A stretch of 64,000 bases of DNA from Distichodus sexfasciatus (taxonomy: Eukaryota > Chordata > Actinopteri > Characiformes > Distichodontidae), in assembly GCA_032718565.1 (NCBI GenBank), contig JAVGVS010000023.1:2553277-2617276 (forward strand). Direction: 5' to 3'. Position 1 is the stretch's first letter, and each line of letters opens with the position of its first letter. Under the pieces are notes generated by a model. The model did not search any database. It had not been told where the DNA came from and saw nothing but the letters and a program-made list of their open reading frames with translations. The translations under genes and the position numbers were made by a program. Of this stretch, positions 43,916 through 54,879 are shown one piece after another.

Positions 43916-46553
43916 TTCTCAGGACTTTAAGGAGCAAATCATTCACCACGTTGCCACCATCCTGCTGATCAGCTTCTCCTGGTGCGTGAACTACATCCGA
44001 GCAGGAACCCTGATCATGCTGGTGCACGATGCTGCCGATTATCTACTCGAGGTACTGCCGATCATTAACCCCATGCGTGTGTTCACACGCCAATAATTTG
44101 CAGCTTTATGACTGTAGTGATGCCTTATGATGCATTCAACACTCAGCAGAAAAGCTTTGGTGTTAGGTGTCTGCGGACCAGAAGTAGACGTTTGTAGGGC
44201 GTTGTGGTCAATTAAATACAATTTAAAGATGTTACATGGATGACATTAAGCTCCTGAAATAAATGAGTTATTTTGCAGCTTGAAATTATTAGTATATTTA
44301 GGAAAATAACTATACATAGAAAGGTTAAAATCTAGTTGTTTAAACATCTCTCGGATATGTTAATGCGAATGAAACAGTCAGATGTGCCACTGCTGATAAA
44401 TGTCAAGTGCTGACACCTGGTGGAACCTGAAAGCAACAGCAGTTGGACGCTCACCCTCCTACATTTTCCTCTCTGCTTCCTCGTTTCAGTCGGCCAAAAT
44501 GTTCAACTATGCAGGCTGGAGAAAGACGTGTAACTACATCTTCATCGTGTTCGCTGTGGTCTTTTTCATCACAAGACTTGTAATCTTCCCATTCTGGTAA
44601 GTGTGAAAGTCAATTTGAGTGATTATTTGTCAGTGTGAACAAAGCACAGCACACAGTGCGCCAAAAGGAAATGAGACCCATCCGTAAAGGAGCGGTGTTT
44701 GGCTCTTTTTGGGCAGTGCCTGGAGAGCAGGGCTTGAGGACGCTACCTTGCCTGTGAGTACCTCAGTGGTACCTTTACCGGTCCGGGATTTGAACTGGCA
44801 ACCTTCCCAGTCACTCCCTAACTGTTACACTACCAACAGTCCCATGATATAATAATATGAATTTTTAGACGCAATAAAATCTGTGTCAGGAATTTAGGGG
44901 AAAAACAAAGAACGTTTCTGTTTCAAAACCTTTAGCTATTTCCCTGTGTTACCAAGACACTGCTCATACTGGGCTTCCACAATAGTCATTTACATGATGC
45001 ATTTAAAGGATCACATCCAGAGAGACTTACTTTTCCTCAAGACTGGGACAGTCCTGAAGTCCTGAAGCAACTTGGGGTTAAGGGTCTTGATCAGGTGCCC
45101 AAAAATCCCGGCACTTCTCTGGTTCTAGCTCCAGATTTTAGGATAAACTAGGATTGGATTGGAACACAACTCTTCCCATGAATCCCCTTAAGGCCTGTGT
45201 CCACCAAACACAGTTTTTCCACTTTCCAAACCTCACTTCCAATGCTTTCTCTCATTTATTCATTTATTTATTTAATTTCTCTTTATCTGTCTTCTTTGTT
45301 ATTTTTATCGTCGTACACTTGCTGCTATTCCAGTTGCCAATTCTCTAGCAACTTCTAGTTGCTTATTTTTTCCCTTTGCTTTTGCTTAATTCATAATGTA
45401 AAACATGTTGTGCTGCATTTTATGTATGAAATTATTACTATTATTATGATATTTTTACACATGAAGTATGTTTCTGGCCTATGCATCTGCTCACTGGAAC
45501 CCAGTACTGGTGACCATAAGATTGGAGTTATGGAATATTACTCATTTAAATCACATGGTAGTTTGAAATAATACAAGAGCAGAGGGATAGCGTTTTCCTG
45601 ACCACTCTCTCTGTATTTGGTCTAATAAAAGATGCAAAAATGCACAATTCTATTATTGTAACTGTGCTCCAACCCTGTATTAAACACTTAATAGAAGTCC
45701 ATAAGAAAACTCGTTTTTGCCTCAGTCATGTCAGCGTCACTGTGTTTATTGAGTGACACAATCATTCGTTCTCTCTCTCTTTCTCCCTGTCTTCTCTCAG
45801 GATCATGCACTGTACGTGGGTGTATCCAGTGACGGTCTATCCGCCATTTTTTGGCTATTACTTCTTCAACGGGCTGCTGCTGGTGCTCCAGTGTCTGCAC
45901 ATCTTCTGGTTTCTGCTGATCCTGCGCATGGCCATCAAGTTCCTCCCTGGCAATGTGAGTCTTTCTCCCTGTCTTATCTAGAGGTGCAGCAGTTAGCGTT
46001 GTCGCCTCACACCAAGAAGGTCCTGGGTCCGGTCTGTGTGGAGTTTGCATGCTCTCTCCATGTTTGTGTGGGTTTTGAAGAGGTCAGATGTTGAAGATGT
46101 CACTCAGTCCAAAAGCATGTGCCGTAGATTGATTAGTTACTCTATAGTGACCCACTAGGTGTGAGTGTGTGTGTGTTCTCTGTTGTGTTTTGCCGCCCGC
46201 CCAACGTTGGTCACTGCCTCGCACCAGTAGTCCCAGGATAGGCTCCGGTCCCCGCGACCCCGATAGGGATTAAGCAGTTCAGGAAATGAATGAATGACAT
46301 TAGAATCATCTAGTTTAGCTTCACCTCTGTGTCCAGACTCTCTAAAATATGTCCTGCTGAAACTGACACTAATGACCCATGTGACTCTCAGCACATCGTG
46401 GAGGACGAGAGGAGCGACCGAGAAGAGACAGACGACTCCGAGGAGGAAGAGGACGAGGAGAGGGAAGAGAAGGAGAGGCGAGCTAAGACAAAGAATGGAC
46501 CGGTGCAGAACGGCCACTCTGCCTCCAACAACAATCACCACAAGATGGAGTGA
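37557..46553 (+). CDS. cers2: Ceramide synthase 2 (whole spliced gene)
   Basis: Ten coding exons join in phase to 387 codons plus stop (human CERS2 is 380). The enzyme N-acylates sphinganine or sphingosine with very-long-chain acyl-CoA in the ER membrane. Order: N-terminal membrane segment (about 41-57), Hox-like domain (about 67-128, with WFRRRRNQERPS), then the TLC/Lag1p domain (about 131-332). The Lag1p motif is intact: catalytic-type His pair at 212-213 (IIHHVATILLISFSW) and LVHDAADYLLE around Asp240/Asp243. The acidic C-terminal tail EDERSDREETDDSEEEE is a casein-kinase-2-type region as in CERS2. VYPVTVYPPFFG corresponds to the luminal loop that helps set chain-length specificity. The start MLSRISEWFWDERLW aligns with MLQTLYDYFWWERLW of the human protein. 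Confidence 0.95.
37934..38051 (+). CDS. cers2: cers2 coding exon 2
   Basis: Completes Arg58, then encodes TVALRLALLMGVKEKVRVHA through TSKHPAQ. The acceptor is TTTTCACCTGTAG and the donor CACAG|GTACTG. A minisatellite follows shortly after in the intron. Confidence 0.92.
38110..38715. repeat. Minisatellite, 35/43-bp units
   Basis: About a dozen tandem units of CACAGTCTGTCAGCACAGTT followed by ACATCTGGAATACAC (35 bp). Some carry an 8-bp insertion giving ACACAGCTACATCCGG. Units before 38270 are decayed. The array fills most of cers2 intron 2. The 164-residue open frame across it is a product of the repetition. Confidence 0.9.
38839..38957 (+). CDS. cers2: cers2 coding exon 3 (Hox-like)
   Basis: Encodes TEVESLSKQIGCSERQIQRW then FRRRRNQERPSQLKKFREA, the homeodomain-like part conserved in vertebrate ceramide synthases 2-6. 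The acceptor is TTTCTGCAG and the donor CCAG|GTAACA. Confidence 0.94.
39293..39455. repeat. Family C repeat, copy 4
   Basis: Carries ACATTTGCAGCATTTAACAG, ATTATCCAGAGTGACTTATA and GACAGTCTCCCTGC. It abuts the MITE at 39457 in cers2 intron 3. Confidence 0.5.
39457..39614. mobile_element. Short MITE, hAT-like
   Basis: A 158-bp element with inverted ends CAGGGGTAGGCAACTCTGGT and (reverse complement of the right end) CAGGGTTAGGCAACTCCGGT. The flanking octamers CTCTAATC and CATTAATC are similar, not identical. The CAGGG ends and 8-bp spacing suggest hAT. The rest of the intron (39615-40646) shows no gene. Confidence 0.6.
40647..40704 (+). CDS. cers2: cers2 coding exon 4
   Basis: Encodes (S)WRFTFYLFAFLAGLAALID, a membrane segment at the start of the TLC domain. 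The acceptor is CTCTTCCAG and the donor TGAC|GTGAGT. Confidence 0.93.
40808..40858 (+). CDS. cers2: cers2 coding exon 5
   Basis: A 51-nt exon encoding KPWLYQMKEMWSGFPTL, matching KPWFYDMKKVWEGYPIQ of the human enzyme. The acceptor is GTGTTTGTAG and the donor CTCTG|GTATGT. Confidence 0.9.
41129..41221 (+). CDS. cers2: cers2 coding exon 6
   Basis: Encodes TLLPSQYWYYMIELGFYMSL through SVASDVKRK, a conserved TLC core segment. The acceptor is CACACGCAG and the donor AAAA|GTAAGT. Confidence 0.94.
41458..41477. repeat. Poly(C) tract of 20
   Basis: An uninterrupted run of 20 cytosines in cers2 intron 6. Its complement is a run of G able to form a quadruplex. Its length may be unreliable in sequencing. 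Confidence 0.8.
41575..41790 (-). mobile_element. tRNA-derived SINE, family A copy 3
   Basis: Shares GTGATTATTTGTCATTGTGA, TGTGACCTCTGCATTTGACC and GCAGTGCTTGGGGACGGTAC with the other family A copies. It is more diverged and its tRNA-like head is decayed. Confidence 0.6.
42211..42527 (+). mobile_element. tRNA-derived SINE, family B copy 1
   Basis: Begins with an A-box-like TGGCACAGTGG (42213-42223) and a B-box-like GGTTCAGTCCC (42257-42267), and ends in a GAAT-rich tail. It is flanked by a perfect 13-bp target duplication TAATAATTAATAG (42198-42210 and 42528-42540). The body (GTGTGGAGTTTGCATGCTCT, TCCTCCCACAGTCCAAAG) is typical of a widespread fish repeat. Confidence 0.85.
43003..43121. repeat. 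MITE-like repeat, family D copy 2
   Basis: Palindrome with GGATTAAACCTAGTCTTGGA and TAGTCTAGAACTAGGCTTAA at opposite sides, matching the repeat at 19388-19500. Confidence 0.55.
43440..43540. repeat. Family C repeat, copy 5 (inverted, decayed)
   Basis: Contains CCTTGAGCAAGGGCCCTTAA and AGAGACTGTCCCATGTAATT, complementary to the family words AAGGNCCTTGCTCA and GACAGTCTC. A (CT)n tract follows at 43881-43911 just before the next cers2 acceptor. Confidence 0.45.
43923..44051 (+). CDS. cers2: cers2 coding exon 7 (Lag1p motif)
   Basis: Encodes DFKEQIIHHVATILLISFSW through LVHDAADYLLE, with the catalytic-type histidine pair and conserved aspartates of the TLC domain. The acceptor is CCTTCTCAG and the donor CGAG|GTACTG. 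The following intron (44052-44489) has no other feature. Confidence 0.96.
44490..44596 (+). CDS. cers2: cers2 coding exon 8
   Basis: Encodes SAKMFNYAGWRKTCNYIFIV through RLVIFPF plus two bases of Trp283, a membrane segment. The acceptor is CTCGTTTCAG and the donor TCTG|GTAAGT. Confidence 0.95.
44617..44843 (-). mobile_element. tRNA-derived SINE, family A copy 4
   Basis: Shares GTGATTATTTGTCAGTGTGA, GAGGACGCTACCTTGC and GTACCTCAGTGGTACCT with other family A copies. It starts about 20 bp after the donor of cers2 coding exon 8. Confidence 0.6.
44990..45175. repeat. Family C repeat, copy 6
   Basis: Contains ACATCCAGAGAGACTTACTT and AAGCAACTTGGGGTTAAGGG then TCTTGATCAG, characteristic of the family. 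The rest of this intron to 45800 is AT-rich without other features. Confidence 0.5.
45801..45954 (+). CDS. cers2: cers2 coding exon 9
   Basis: Encodes (W)IMHCTWVYPVTVYPPFFGY through RMAIKFLPGN, the last loop and final membrane segment of the TLC domain. The acceptor is CTTCTCTCAG and the donor CAAT|GTGAGT. Confidence 0.95.
45978..46297 (+). mobile_element. tRNA-derived SINE, family B copy 2
   Basis: Diverged copy of the element at 42211 (GTTGTCGCCTCACACCAAGA, GTGTGGAGTTTGCATGCTCT, CCAGGATAGGCTCCGGTCCC, GAATGAATGA tail). It occupies most of the last cers2 intron (45955-46391), beginning about 23 bp after the donor. Confidence 0.75.
46392..46553 (+). CDS. cers2: cers2 coding exon 10 and stop
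   Basis: Encodes HIVEDERSDREETDDSEEEE through HSASNNNHHKME, then TGA. The acidic serine-containing tail matches the CERS2 C terminus (LVEDERSDREET, NNNHRKND). Confidence 0.95.
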   Translation, partial: HIVEDERSDREETDDSEEEEDEEREEKERRAKTKNGPVQNGHSASNNNHHKME

Positions 46554-48356
46554 TGTGGGGGAGGAAGAAGGTCGTCCTTTGCTGTCTGTAGTAAAAACAT
46601 ACACACACGCAATATTAGCAAGATCAATAGCCTGAGGTGAAAACACACCTACCAGTCAACCTACACACACACACGCACTCAGAGAGACGTTGACCATGAT
46701 AGCAATAGCCTGCTAGGTGTGGGAGTGTTTTGGTTTAAAGACACAAGCCCACTCATCCATGTACACACACACACACGCATACACACACTTTGCCAAGTGT
46801 TAGAAACAAGTCTCCCACTCACTCAAACACTAACCCTATTAGTCCCAACCAAAAAGAAGACTTGAAAGGAATATTCATGACTTACTTTTCTTCTCATCAT
46901 ATGCACTAGAGATGCTAAATTCTAAAGAGAAAACAAAACGAGACCCCCAAGATAGTAAAATCCCACCCGGACTCCTTGTTTAATGCCTTGCTTAACGTGG
47001 AACTTTCACTCACTTGCCGCTATTCCTCTCTAACCTTCTTTTCCTTATTTCCCGACTCTCACTCCTCTCCTCCCTTTCCGCTCTGGTTTCGAAGGTGGTT
47101 AACTTCGACCCATGCGCAGGACCCATTTCACCAAGTGGCCTTTAGATACGCTTCCCAACACATTCCCGGCGCGCATGTGTATATTTACTCGCCGACGCTG
47201 ACGAGTGCTTTCCCTCTTTCACTTGCACTATTTTGCGCACCACAAAGCCTAATTCTGCTACACTCTGCTGCTGCCCTAAAAGAGGACCATATTCATCACG
47301 GTTTCTCTTCTCAAACACACCTCACTTGACCTGTCGGTTTATTTAGTAGCTTGTAGTTAATGTTTGAGCAGGGATTCTCCAGGTTGTGATGGTGCGGTGA
47401 CCCCCGATCTAAAACACCCCAACTAGGCTTGGTCATTTCACAGAGGACTTGATCATATCTCCAAGACTGGATCCAGAGAATTGAGAGACGTGTTTGGTCC
47501 AGCTGAACCTCGTCTTCTGCCATAACATCCCACTGCGAGGGGGATGAACCAGTAGCTAAACTGCCAAATAATTAAATATCCCCCATTTTGTTTATTTGTG
47601 CCTGAAGTCGTGCTGCAGAACTAAATTCCATCTAACCCAGCCATAGATGTTGAGTGTCTAAAAAAGTATTTTTAACTGTAAAAGAACATGACAACTTCGT
47701 TTTTTTTTTGTTTCCTTTGTTTGTTCTAGGCATCTAAAGCAAAGGTGAAGAGACTGAGATTCAGTTCAAAAGTTATTTTATTGTGTTATTCTTTTATCGT
47801 CCATTTTTTATGTTGATTTCCTTTTTATTTGTGGTCCAAATGACATTTCTGGTTTGCTATGTCCTTCTTGTTTAAGCCTTGAAATGACTAAGATGGAAAA
47901 AAAATCATATATGGATACAGGAGTTCAAAGCTGTTTGAAAATCCCAACTTCTGGCAGGAGAAAAATGAAAAGCATTTGTACACCCACTTACCCCCGTATG
48001 CACTTTAAAAACTCTAAAGTTTTACAGTCTGAACTGTTAGACCAAACCAACAGATAGTTACGTGACTACGTCGAAGCTCCAAAACAACTGAAATCTTACG
48101 TTTACGGGTAACAAGGTCCACGGGTTTTCTCTTAGTTTCATTATGAATTATGAAAGGTCCATGCATTTCACAAGCCCACTGAAATCTGCCTTTAATCCAG
48201 ACAGTTTAGAATCGCAACGAGAACGCTACCGATCCTGATTACGATAAAGGTCGTTTACAGTTTTTTTTTTTTCTTTCAATTTAATCTTAGTTCTTGAAAG
48301 GTCCAGTTTCACTCGATCGGTTACTTTTGATCCAGATGTTCTGATTTCTGTTTACA

Positions 48357-48389
<33 letters not shown>

Positions 48390-48865
48390 TGTCCATCTCG
48401 CAAGTGCCTTGTTTGTTTCGTTCATATTTGTGTTTTCATTGTTTGCTCATTCCGTTTGTTTTCTTTGCTTGGCATCCCAAATTTCACTTCCCAATACACT
48501 GATTTAGTTTGGCATTACTTATTTCCTCAGAAACACACCTCATTATTGTAAATATGCAAGAGCTTGTTGTACTTTCTTAGCTGTCAGAGCCATCTGGGGT
48601 CAACCAGAAGAAGAACCATGAAGATGCTGATTTCTCGCAGAATTTTTTTCCATCCCTTTGAACATCTCTCCTCCTCATCAGAAATTATCACCACACTTTA
48701 GAGGCTCAATGCCAAGACCAATTCAACCAAATCTTTACCACAAATCTCCAGTGGTCCCAAACTCACAAAAAGCATCAGTGTCTCAACTGCCAGTGTTTTT
48801 ACATTGTAATTTTGTACTGTCTTTATGCAATATAAGATAAAAGACTCTTGTGGATGACTGACTTG
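46554..48865 (+). other. cers2: cers2 3'UTR
   Basis: Follows the stop codon with CA microsatellites (about 46660 and 46765), T-rich stretches and a (CT)n tract (48358-48381). The likely end is near the variant signals AATATA and GATAAA at about 48829-48840. No protein-like frame is seen. The exact poly(A) site is not determined. Confidence 0.45.
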
Positions 48866-49413
48866 AGTTCTTCTGTCTCATTTCTTCCCCCTCTGGTGTG
48901 CTTTTTAAAAAGAAAGGGATCTCATGCAGCTAGTGAATTATTTTTATTGCCTTGTCTTTCTTATATTTGACATCTAATAATAATCTTAATTTAGAAGATG
49001 TTTCCCAGATGCACATGGCAAGGATTTTCTAGACCAATTTGTTTGGGGGAAATAAAAAGCAAAAAATAACAAAAAATGTACAAGAATATGAATAGAAATA
49101 TATGTATTTTTAGTTTATCATAAAATATTTTTGTGCATTTATCTCCAGAAAAAAGGAACTAAGAACGTTGTACTTTAGGCCACTTTTGGTGAAAACATAA
49201 TTCCATATATTTCATCTAAAAGTAGTTTGGAACATTATAAAAGTAGTGGAACAGGATAAAATTGTATCTGAAGGTAGTACTTTTTCTATAAGGTAATTTG
49301 TGACCTCAAAAAACATCTGAAGGTAATTTAGAATATCATAAAAAATAATCAGAGGTGGGTAAAGCAGCTAACTTCATTACTTAAGTGAAAGTACAGATAT
49401 CACTATTCATATG

Positions 49414-50244
49414 CAGTGGAGGAATGTAACTAAGTACAAATACTTTGTTACTGTACTTAAGTACATTTTCACGTATCTGTACTTTACGTAAGTAGAAATA
49501 ATAATGAATGCTTTTAGTTTTACTTCACTACATTTTGCAGCTATTATCTGTACTTTCTACTCCATTACATTTCTAAAATGCATTTCGTTACATTTTATTT
49601 GGTCCTGTCACTTTTTTTGCTGAAGTTGTCTAGGTTATGTGGCTGTCTTGGAGGTTTAAACCAACCAGATTGATAGGTTATTTTATGTGAAGTCGCTTAC
49701 CAGGGGGTCGCAACATTGAGATGCTTTGCAACAGTTTTCATTCATTAATATGGGTGACGTATAAAGCGTTTTGCTATCTTGAACTAGAGGCACTTGTCTG
49801 GGATAAATGATAAGGTTCACCATCGACAATAATGTTAGCTGCCATGCAAGGTAATGACCTGCTAGTTCACTTAGCAGCGGTTTATGAACAGATACGTTAC
49901 CCGATGTCCTGTGACAACTGGCCTTTTTAAAAATGAATAAGTTGTCCTATGTTTCGTCCCAGCTTGACTAGCGTTATATTCAGTGATGTCACTTAAATGA
50001 CTGATGACTGATGTGATGACTGATATAATAATATTGAAATATTGAAATAGACCATTAAGTGACAACATAGACCTATTGCACAAGTACTTTTACTTTTAGT
50101 ACTTTAAGTACGTTTAAAAGTAAGTACTTCTTACTTTTACTTAAGTAGGGTTGATGTAGTAGTTTTACTTTTACCTAAGTATATTTTTTGCTGGTTAATT
50201 GTACTTTTGCTTAAGTACTGAGAGCCAGTTCTTCCTCCACCTCT
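49414..50244. mobile_element. Inner nested hAT-like MITE
   Basis: Begins CAGTGGAGGAATGTAACTAA and ends CTTCCTCCACCTCTG. It is flanked by a perfect 8-bp target duplication TTCATATG (49406-49413 and 50245-50252). Its ends carry the GTACTTAAGTAC-type motifs typical of a large teleost hAT MITE group. The centre (49650-50080) is unrelated unique sequence. Confidence 0.8.
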
Positions 50245-50490
50245 GTTCATATGTTACTCCAATACAAGTGAAAGTCGTACAGTCAAATTTTTACTTAAGT
50301 TAAAGTACTGAAATACTTGCTTTAAAAATAATTCAATATTAAAAGTACATCTTTCACCGCATTATTGCCACAACACTTATAACAATGCCTGTGACTAGCT
50401 CGTAGAAGCTGTAGAATAAGGGATTGGTAGAATCTTACAGAAAGAAATGCAACACTACGGTGACCGGGAGGGACACCTTCGGTTCACTTA

Positions 50491-50642
50491 AGTTCGTCGA
50501 TATATAAACTCGTGGGAACGTGATATTATGTCGTGGCCACGAGATATTAATTCGTGGGAACGTCATATTATGTCGTGGCCACAAGATCATTTTGTCGAGG
50601 GAACGACATCCTTATGTCGTGGGAACGTCATGTCGTTCCCTT
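50491..50642. repeat. Short tandem/inverted repeat block
   Basis: Three to four units built on TCGTGGGAACGTCATATTAT followed by GTCGTGGCCACGAG, with internal palindromes (GTGGCCAC; GGGAACGACAT / ATGTCGTTCCC). It lies in the right half of the outer hAT-like element. This is possibly a third inserted MITE. Confidence 0.55.
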
Positions 50643-50799
50643 AATAAAGCTCTCGTGAAACTATACTAATAAAAGTACAAGTACCCCAAAAATCTACTTA
50701 ATTACAGTAACGTGAGTATTTGTAATTCGTTACTTCCACCCCTGCTTAAGTACAGTACTCAAGTAAAAACTCAACTGTCCACCTCTGAAAATAACTGCA

Positions 50800-52173
50800 G
50801 GTAGTTTGGAACGTCCTACAAGTTCAACTGAATGTCGTTTGGAACATCAAATAATTTCACATGTAGGCAGTAGGAACATCCCACGATTGACTGTAAACTC
50901 ACACTAATCCATTTAATCTTAGTAAATGATACCAATGTCACGGATACGCCATGACATAACTGCAACACACCAACATTTGATGTCAGCTGTCCATCAACAA
51001 GGTGATTCCGAAGCCAAGAGCTTGGAATTACATAATGTCTCAGTCATCAAACGTTCTCCACTAATCCTAAAGCTTTATGTTTAAGTGGACAACGGGACAG
51101 AACAGCGATACAGTACTGTATGGTAATGTAGAACTTTGGCTCGAGTTCTGCCAGGATTTTATATCGTGATACAGTTACAGTGTGGAGAGAAGTGGGTCTA
51201 ACTAGGGATTCAGCAGGCATGTTGGAAAAAGAATGACAGCAAATAATTTATTTAACAAACAAATCATGGAGTTTTATCCAAATTTTTTCACCATCCTAGT
51301 CTTTTTGAGTCATTTTTTCTTAAATATAAATATAAAGGAGGGAATTTTATGGGCAAAAAATCATATGCTCATGAGCATTTCTCATATGTACGAGCTTATC
51401 TTATCAAACAGTGTAAAGGGGTAGTAGTGTAAAAAATTAAGTACAGATGGATTTACACTGGTATTTCGAAGTCCAAGTGTGGTGTTATTTGTGAGACTGT
51501 GTACATGCGGTAACAATATGTAATCATGTATCACGTATTTATGATGGTATTCAGGGAAACAGCAAAATGTAGTTAATAATTAGTATAAATTACAAATTTA
51601 GAGCTACCCACATTAGAGGAAGGGTTTTTTGGGGTATAAGATGGGGTACACAGGCACCTTCAGACAGCTGGTCTCAGGACGACTCCCTTTATTGTCTGTT
51701 TTTTTAATTAATCCCCAAATAAAGGAATTCTTTCTGCTACCAATGCTGACTTTCAAAGTGAATTTTTGGGGACATAACAGTGGCATCCAGAGTTGTAACA
51801 GTCTTCTGTTCTGGAGATTTGTAGCTGACAGGCATCAGTCTCTTGTGTATTGAACCTTAAAGACCATTAGCTTTAGCCACTGTATTAATGTAGCCCAGAT
51901 CGGTTACGGTGTCTCGAAGGCTACGCTTCTGACCTTAGTGCAGCGTAAGGGGTGAAACCGGAGCCCAGATCGACAATTATGGGCAACACGCGCCCTAAGT
52001 GTAATGAACTCTGTATGGTAATGTGGCCATGCTGCCCCCACCACACACACACACTCACACACACACATGTTTGTTGAATCAGGAGAGGTCAATGAAGGTC
52101 AGTCTAATCAAATTGAGTTAAGTTCAGTCTCTTGTTTCACTACTGGGAGAGAGGAGGAATAAACAAAGTACCC

Positions 52174-52208
<35 letters not shown>

Positions 52209-54390
52209 TGTCTCTCTGTCTCTCTCCGTCCAAACTTCATGGACCACTACAGCATCCAGTCCTCTAATCATAATTAATTGCCAAGAAACCATAAAATTAA
52301 GAAGGGTCTGGAAGCACATTGCCTAAGAGAACCAGATGATGTTGGAATAGGAGGCTACAGGTGAGTTCGCTTATGGATTTGAAGTTGATTGGACGTAAGT
52401 TGGTTCCTTTAAAATATCTGGTAGGTATTTTTTCATATTCTACTTTTTTAGTCAGCTGTGCTTATAGCCACCGTCTTGCCTAAAATAATCACAAATTATT
52501 TCCACTCTCATTCTTTAGTTAGAATTCTTATATACCTGTTATTTATTATCATATATCATAAGAACTCTGATCATAGGTTTGCCAATATGTCTGTGGTCCT
52601 TTTGCATCACTACTGTGTTAACAATCAAAAGCGAACTTTTAGAAATGTTCTAGATGTTTCCTGTCGCACAAACATGGATGTTTATTTCTCCACTGCATTC
52701 ATGTGTTTATTTGTTAATGGGATGATACTGGAGCAGACAACGTGAACGTTGAATTTATTATGAAATCTCATTCATTGTATACGTGATCCGTCTCTCTTAA
52801 CAGACCTTTTTCAAGCCTTTTCAAAGCTTCCATTAATGTGTAAATATCGGGTTGTATCTAAATGAAATGGACACATGGGCACTGACAACAAATTACAGCA
52901 TGAATAATATAGTGGCCTATGAAATAGAACTCATGCAATAATCGAAAAATGTTTTCCAAAGCGCGAGCCAACATTTCACAATGGAGGTTCAGACAGGAAT
53001 AACAAATAAATGTAAAGATAAATGAGATAAATATACCGGACGACAATGAGTATTTTGGGTTGGAATTGCCTAAACAGAGAAAGAGGTCATGACAGATCTG
53101 CACAGGAATAAAATAACAAATCACAACCTGTGAATTATTAGATATTTAGATTTTGTCACCTCACCTCATAAATAAGAACCTCACCAAACCACCTCACCTG
53201 GTAAAAACATGTGCAGTTTTAATTTAGATTAATTGAAGTATGTCTACTGTGTCTAAAGAGTCTCATAACTATTACATCCCTTTATTAAACATTCTCATTA
53301 ATTTAGTTGCCATAAATATTATTATTATTATTATTATTATTATTTTATATTATTATTTTTTTTAGAGTATACATGAAAATTCAAACCAAATTCATGAGTG
53401 TTTTTTTTTTAAGATTTCTTTGCTGCTGTCAAAACTTTTACATGAATTTGTGCCAAATACTTTACTAGACTGCTACTTTAAATCGAAAAACACACCCTCT
53501 TCTAACCCATGTATGTGAACATTTTAGATGCTATTATTTAAAATTAAATATGGATAGTGGATTATGGTCAACGTTAGATTAGGTAGTGAAAAGTATTTTA
53601 GACAATTGTTTCATGCAACTTACATGAAACAACAAACTTACATGCAGATCCTTAACAGGTTTTTTAAAATAAAGTTGAGTTACGGCATCTGGGGTAGATT
53701 CATCAAAAGCCAAATTTTGTTCCTGTGCAATATGCTACACACAAATAACATTGATCTGAAATGTTTTTGTTATCTTTCAGGATATTATATAGAAAGCATT
53801 TTTGTTAGCTAGCTACCATAGTCATGTCAGTACTTTGTTGATGATGGTTTATTGCTCAAATACCTTTACATTACATAACATATGATGGAAACCTAACCAA
53901 TAAACAATATAGTTGATTGTACCTAACAAATTGCACATGCTTTTTTTCAATCTACATTTCTAAGCGGCATCATACGCCTAGTTTAAAATGATCTCAGCCT
54001 GGTGTATGGGCAAGTTTGTTGCTTCTACCAAAGTGGTTAGTGAGTGCAGATCCATTGTTTCTAAGGATGGGTTCATGTTACAGTGAAGTCTTTGGGGAGT
54101 TCTGCTTGTTAAATGTAAAACACAGTATGTGTACAGTGAAGCATGATACACAGCGGGGGACCAGATTCAGAAAGGCATTTACCCAACTGAAGTATTCATC
54201 ATCTTGCTTTGAATGTCTGAGTCAATTGGAGAAAACAGACATGCACCAAAGGGGGCATGGAGATGATAGGAGCTTTCTAGTCTCTATAGAAAAGGTACGC
54301 ATGCAGGAGCCTCAATTTTCAGGTGATTATCACCTGATCGATTACACCAGCTATCTGACCATTGACCACCACTTTTGGAGTAGGAGCCTG
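50800..54390. other. Gene-poor intergenic stretch
   Basis: AT-rich DNA with CA (about 52040-52070), CT (52174-52226) and ATT (53320-53345) microsatellites. The open frames of 60-126 residues here lack protein-like features, and I see no exon set. Confidence 0.5.
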
Positions 54391-54394
54391 ATTT

Positions 54395-54640
54395 AATAAC
54401 CATTCTTTAGAAGAAATTAGTTTTAAAATCTACAAATGCAGTTTTCACACAGATTCTGACATTCACCAATTTTGATTTGATAGTAGGTATAAAGAGAATC
54501 TACAACCGCTGGAGAGCACATTTACAACAGTTTGCTTTAATTCTACAGTGTAAAATACTATTTAAAAGTCTTAACCTTTTAAGAACAATGTTAAGAAAAA
54601 TCTTGGTGAATAAAAATAATGGTGAGAACAATGAGGCCCA
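54395..54640. repeat. MITE-like repeat, family E copy 3
   Basis: Contains TTTCACACAGATTCTGACAT then TCACCAA, and ends GGTGAGAACAATGAGGCCCA, mirroring the GGGCCTCATTCACCAA end of the copy at 9046. Confidence 0.5.
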
Positions 54641-54879
54641 CTGTGTTGGATGGGAGTTGAGATACTTTTATTAGGGATTTGACTGCAAATGCTGTTTGGA
54701 TGATATTTTAATGAGGTGGTGATTGTGGTATTGAAAACTCTTAAGCTGGTTGATTAATACAATATTGAGAGTTTTGAATGAACCTGTTCCTCTACCTCTA
54801 TCTTTACTACCATATCCACCCCTATCTCTTCCTACTTTCTGCTTTCCCTTGGCCCTTATTACACTGAAGCCCAGTTAGC

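Larger units (their letters stand above)
49350..50787. mobile_element. Outer hAT-like MITE (host of a nested element)
   Basis: The ends are CAGAGGTGGGTAAAGCAGCT and, at the right, ACTGTCCACCTCTG. Flanking octamers AAAATAAT (49342-49349) and AAAATAAC (50788-50795) form a near-perfect 8-bp target duplication, as for hAT elements. It contains another complete element at 49414-50244. Interior words such as ACTTAAGTAC/GTACTTAAGT are self-complementary. No transposase is seen. Confidence 0.75.

Noticed and set aside
46155..46646. 163-residue open frame on the minus strand
   Set aside because: Antisense to the final cers2 coding exon and the adjoining SINE; no independent support.
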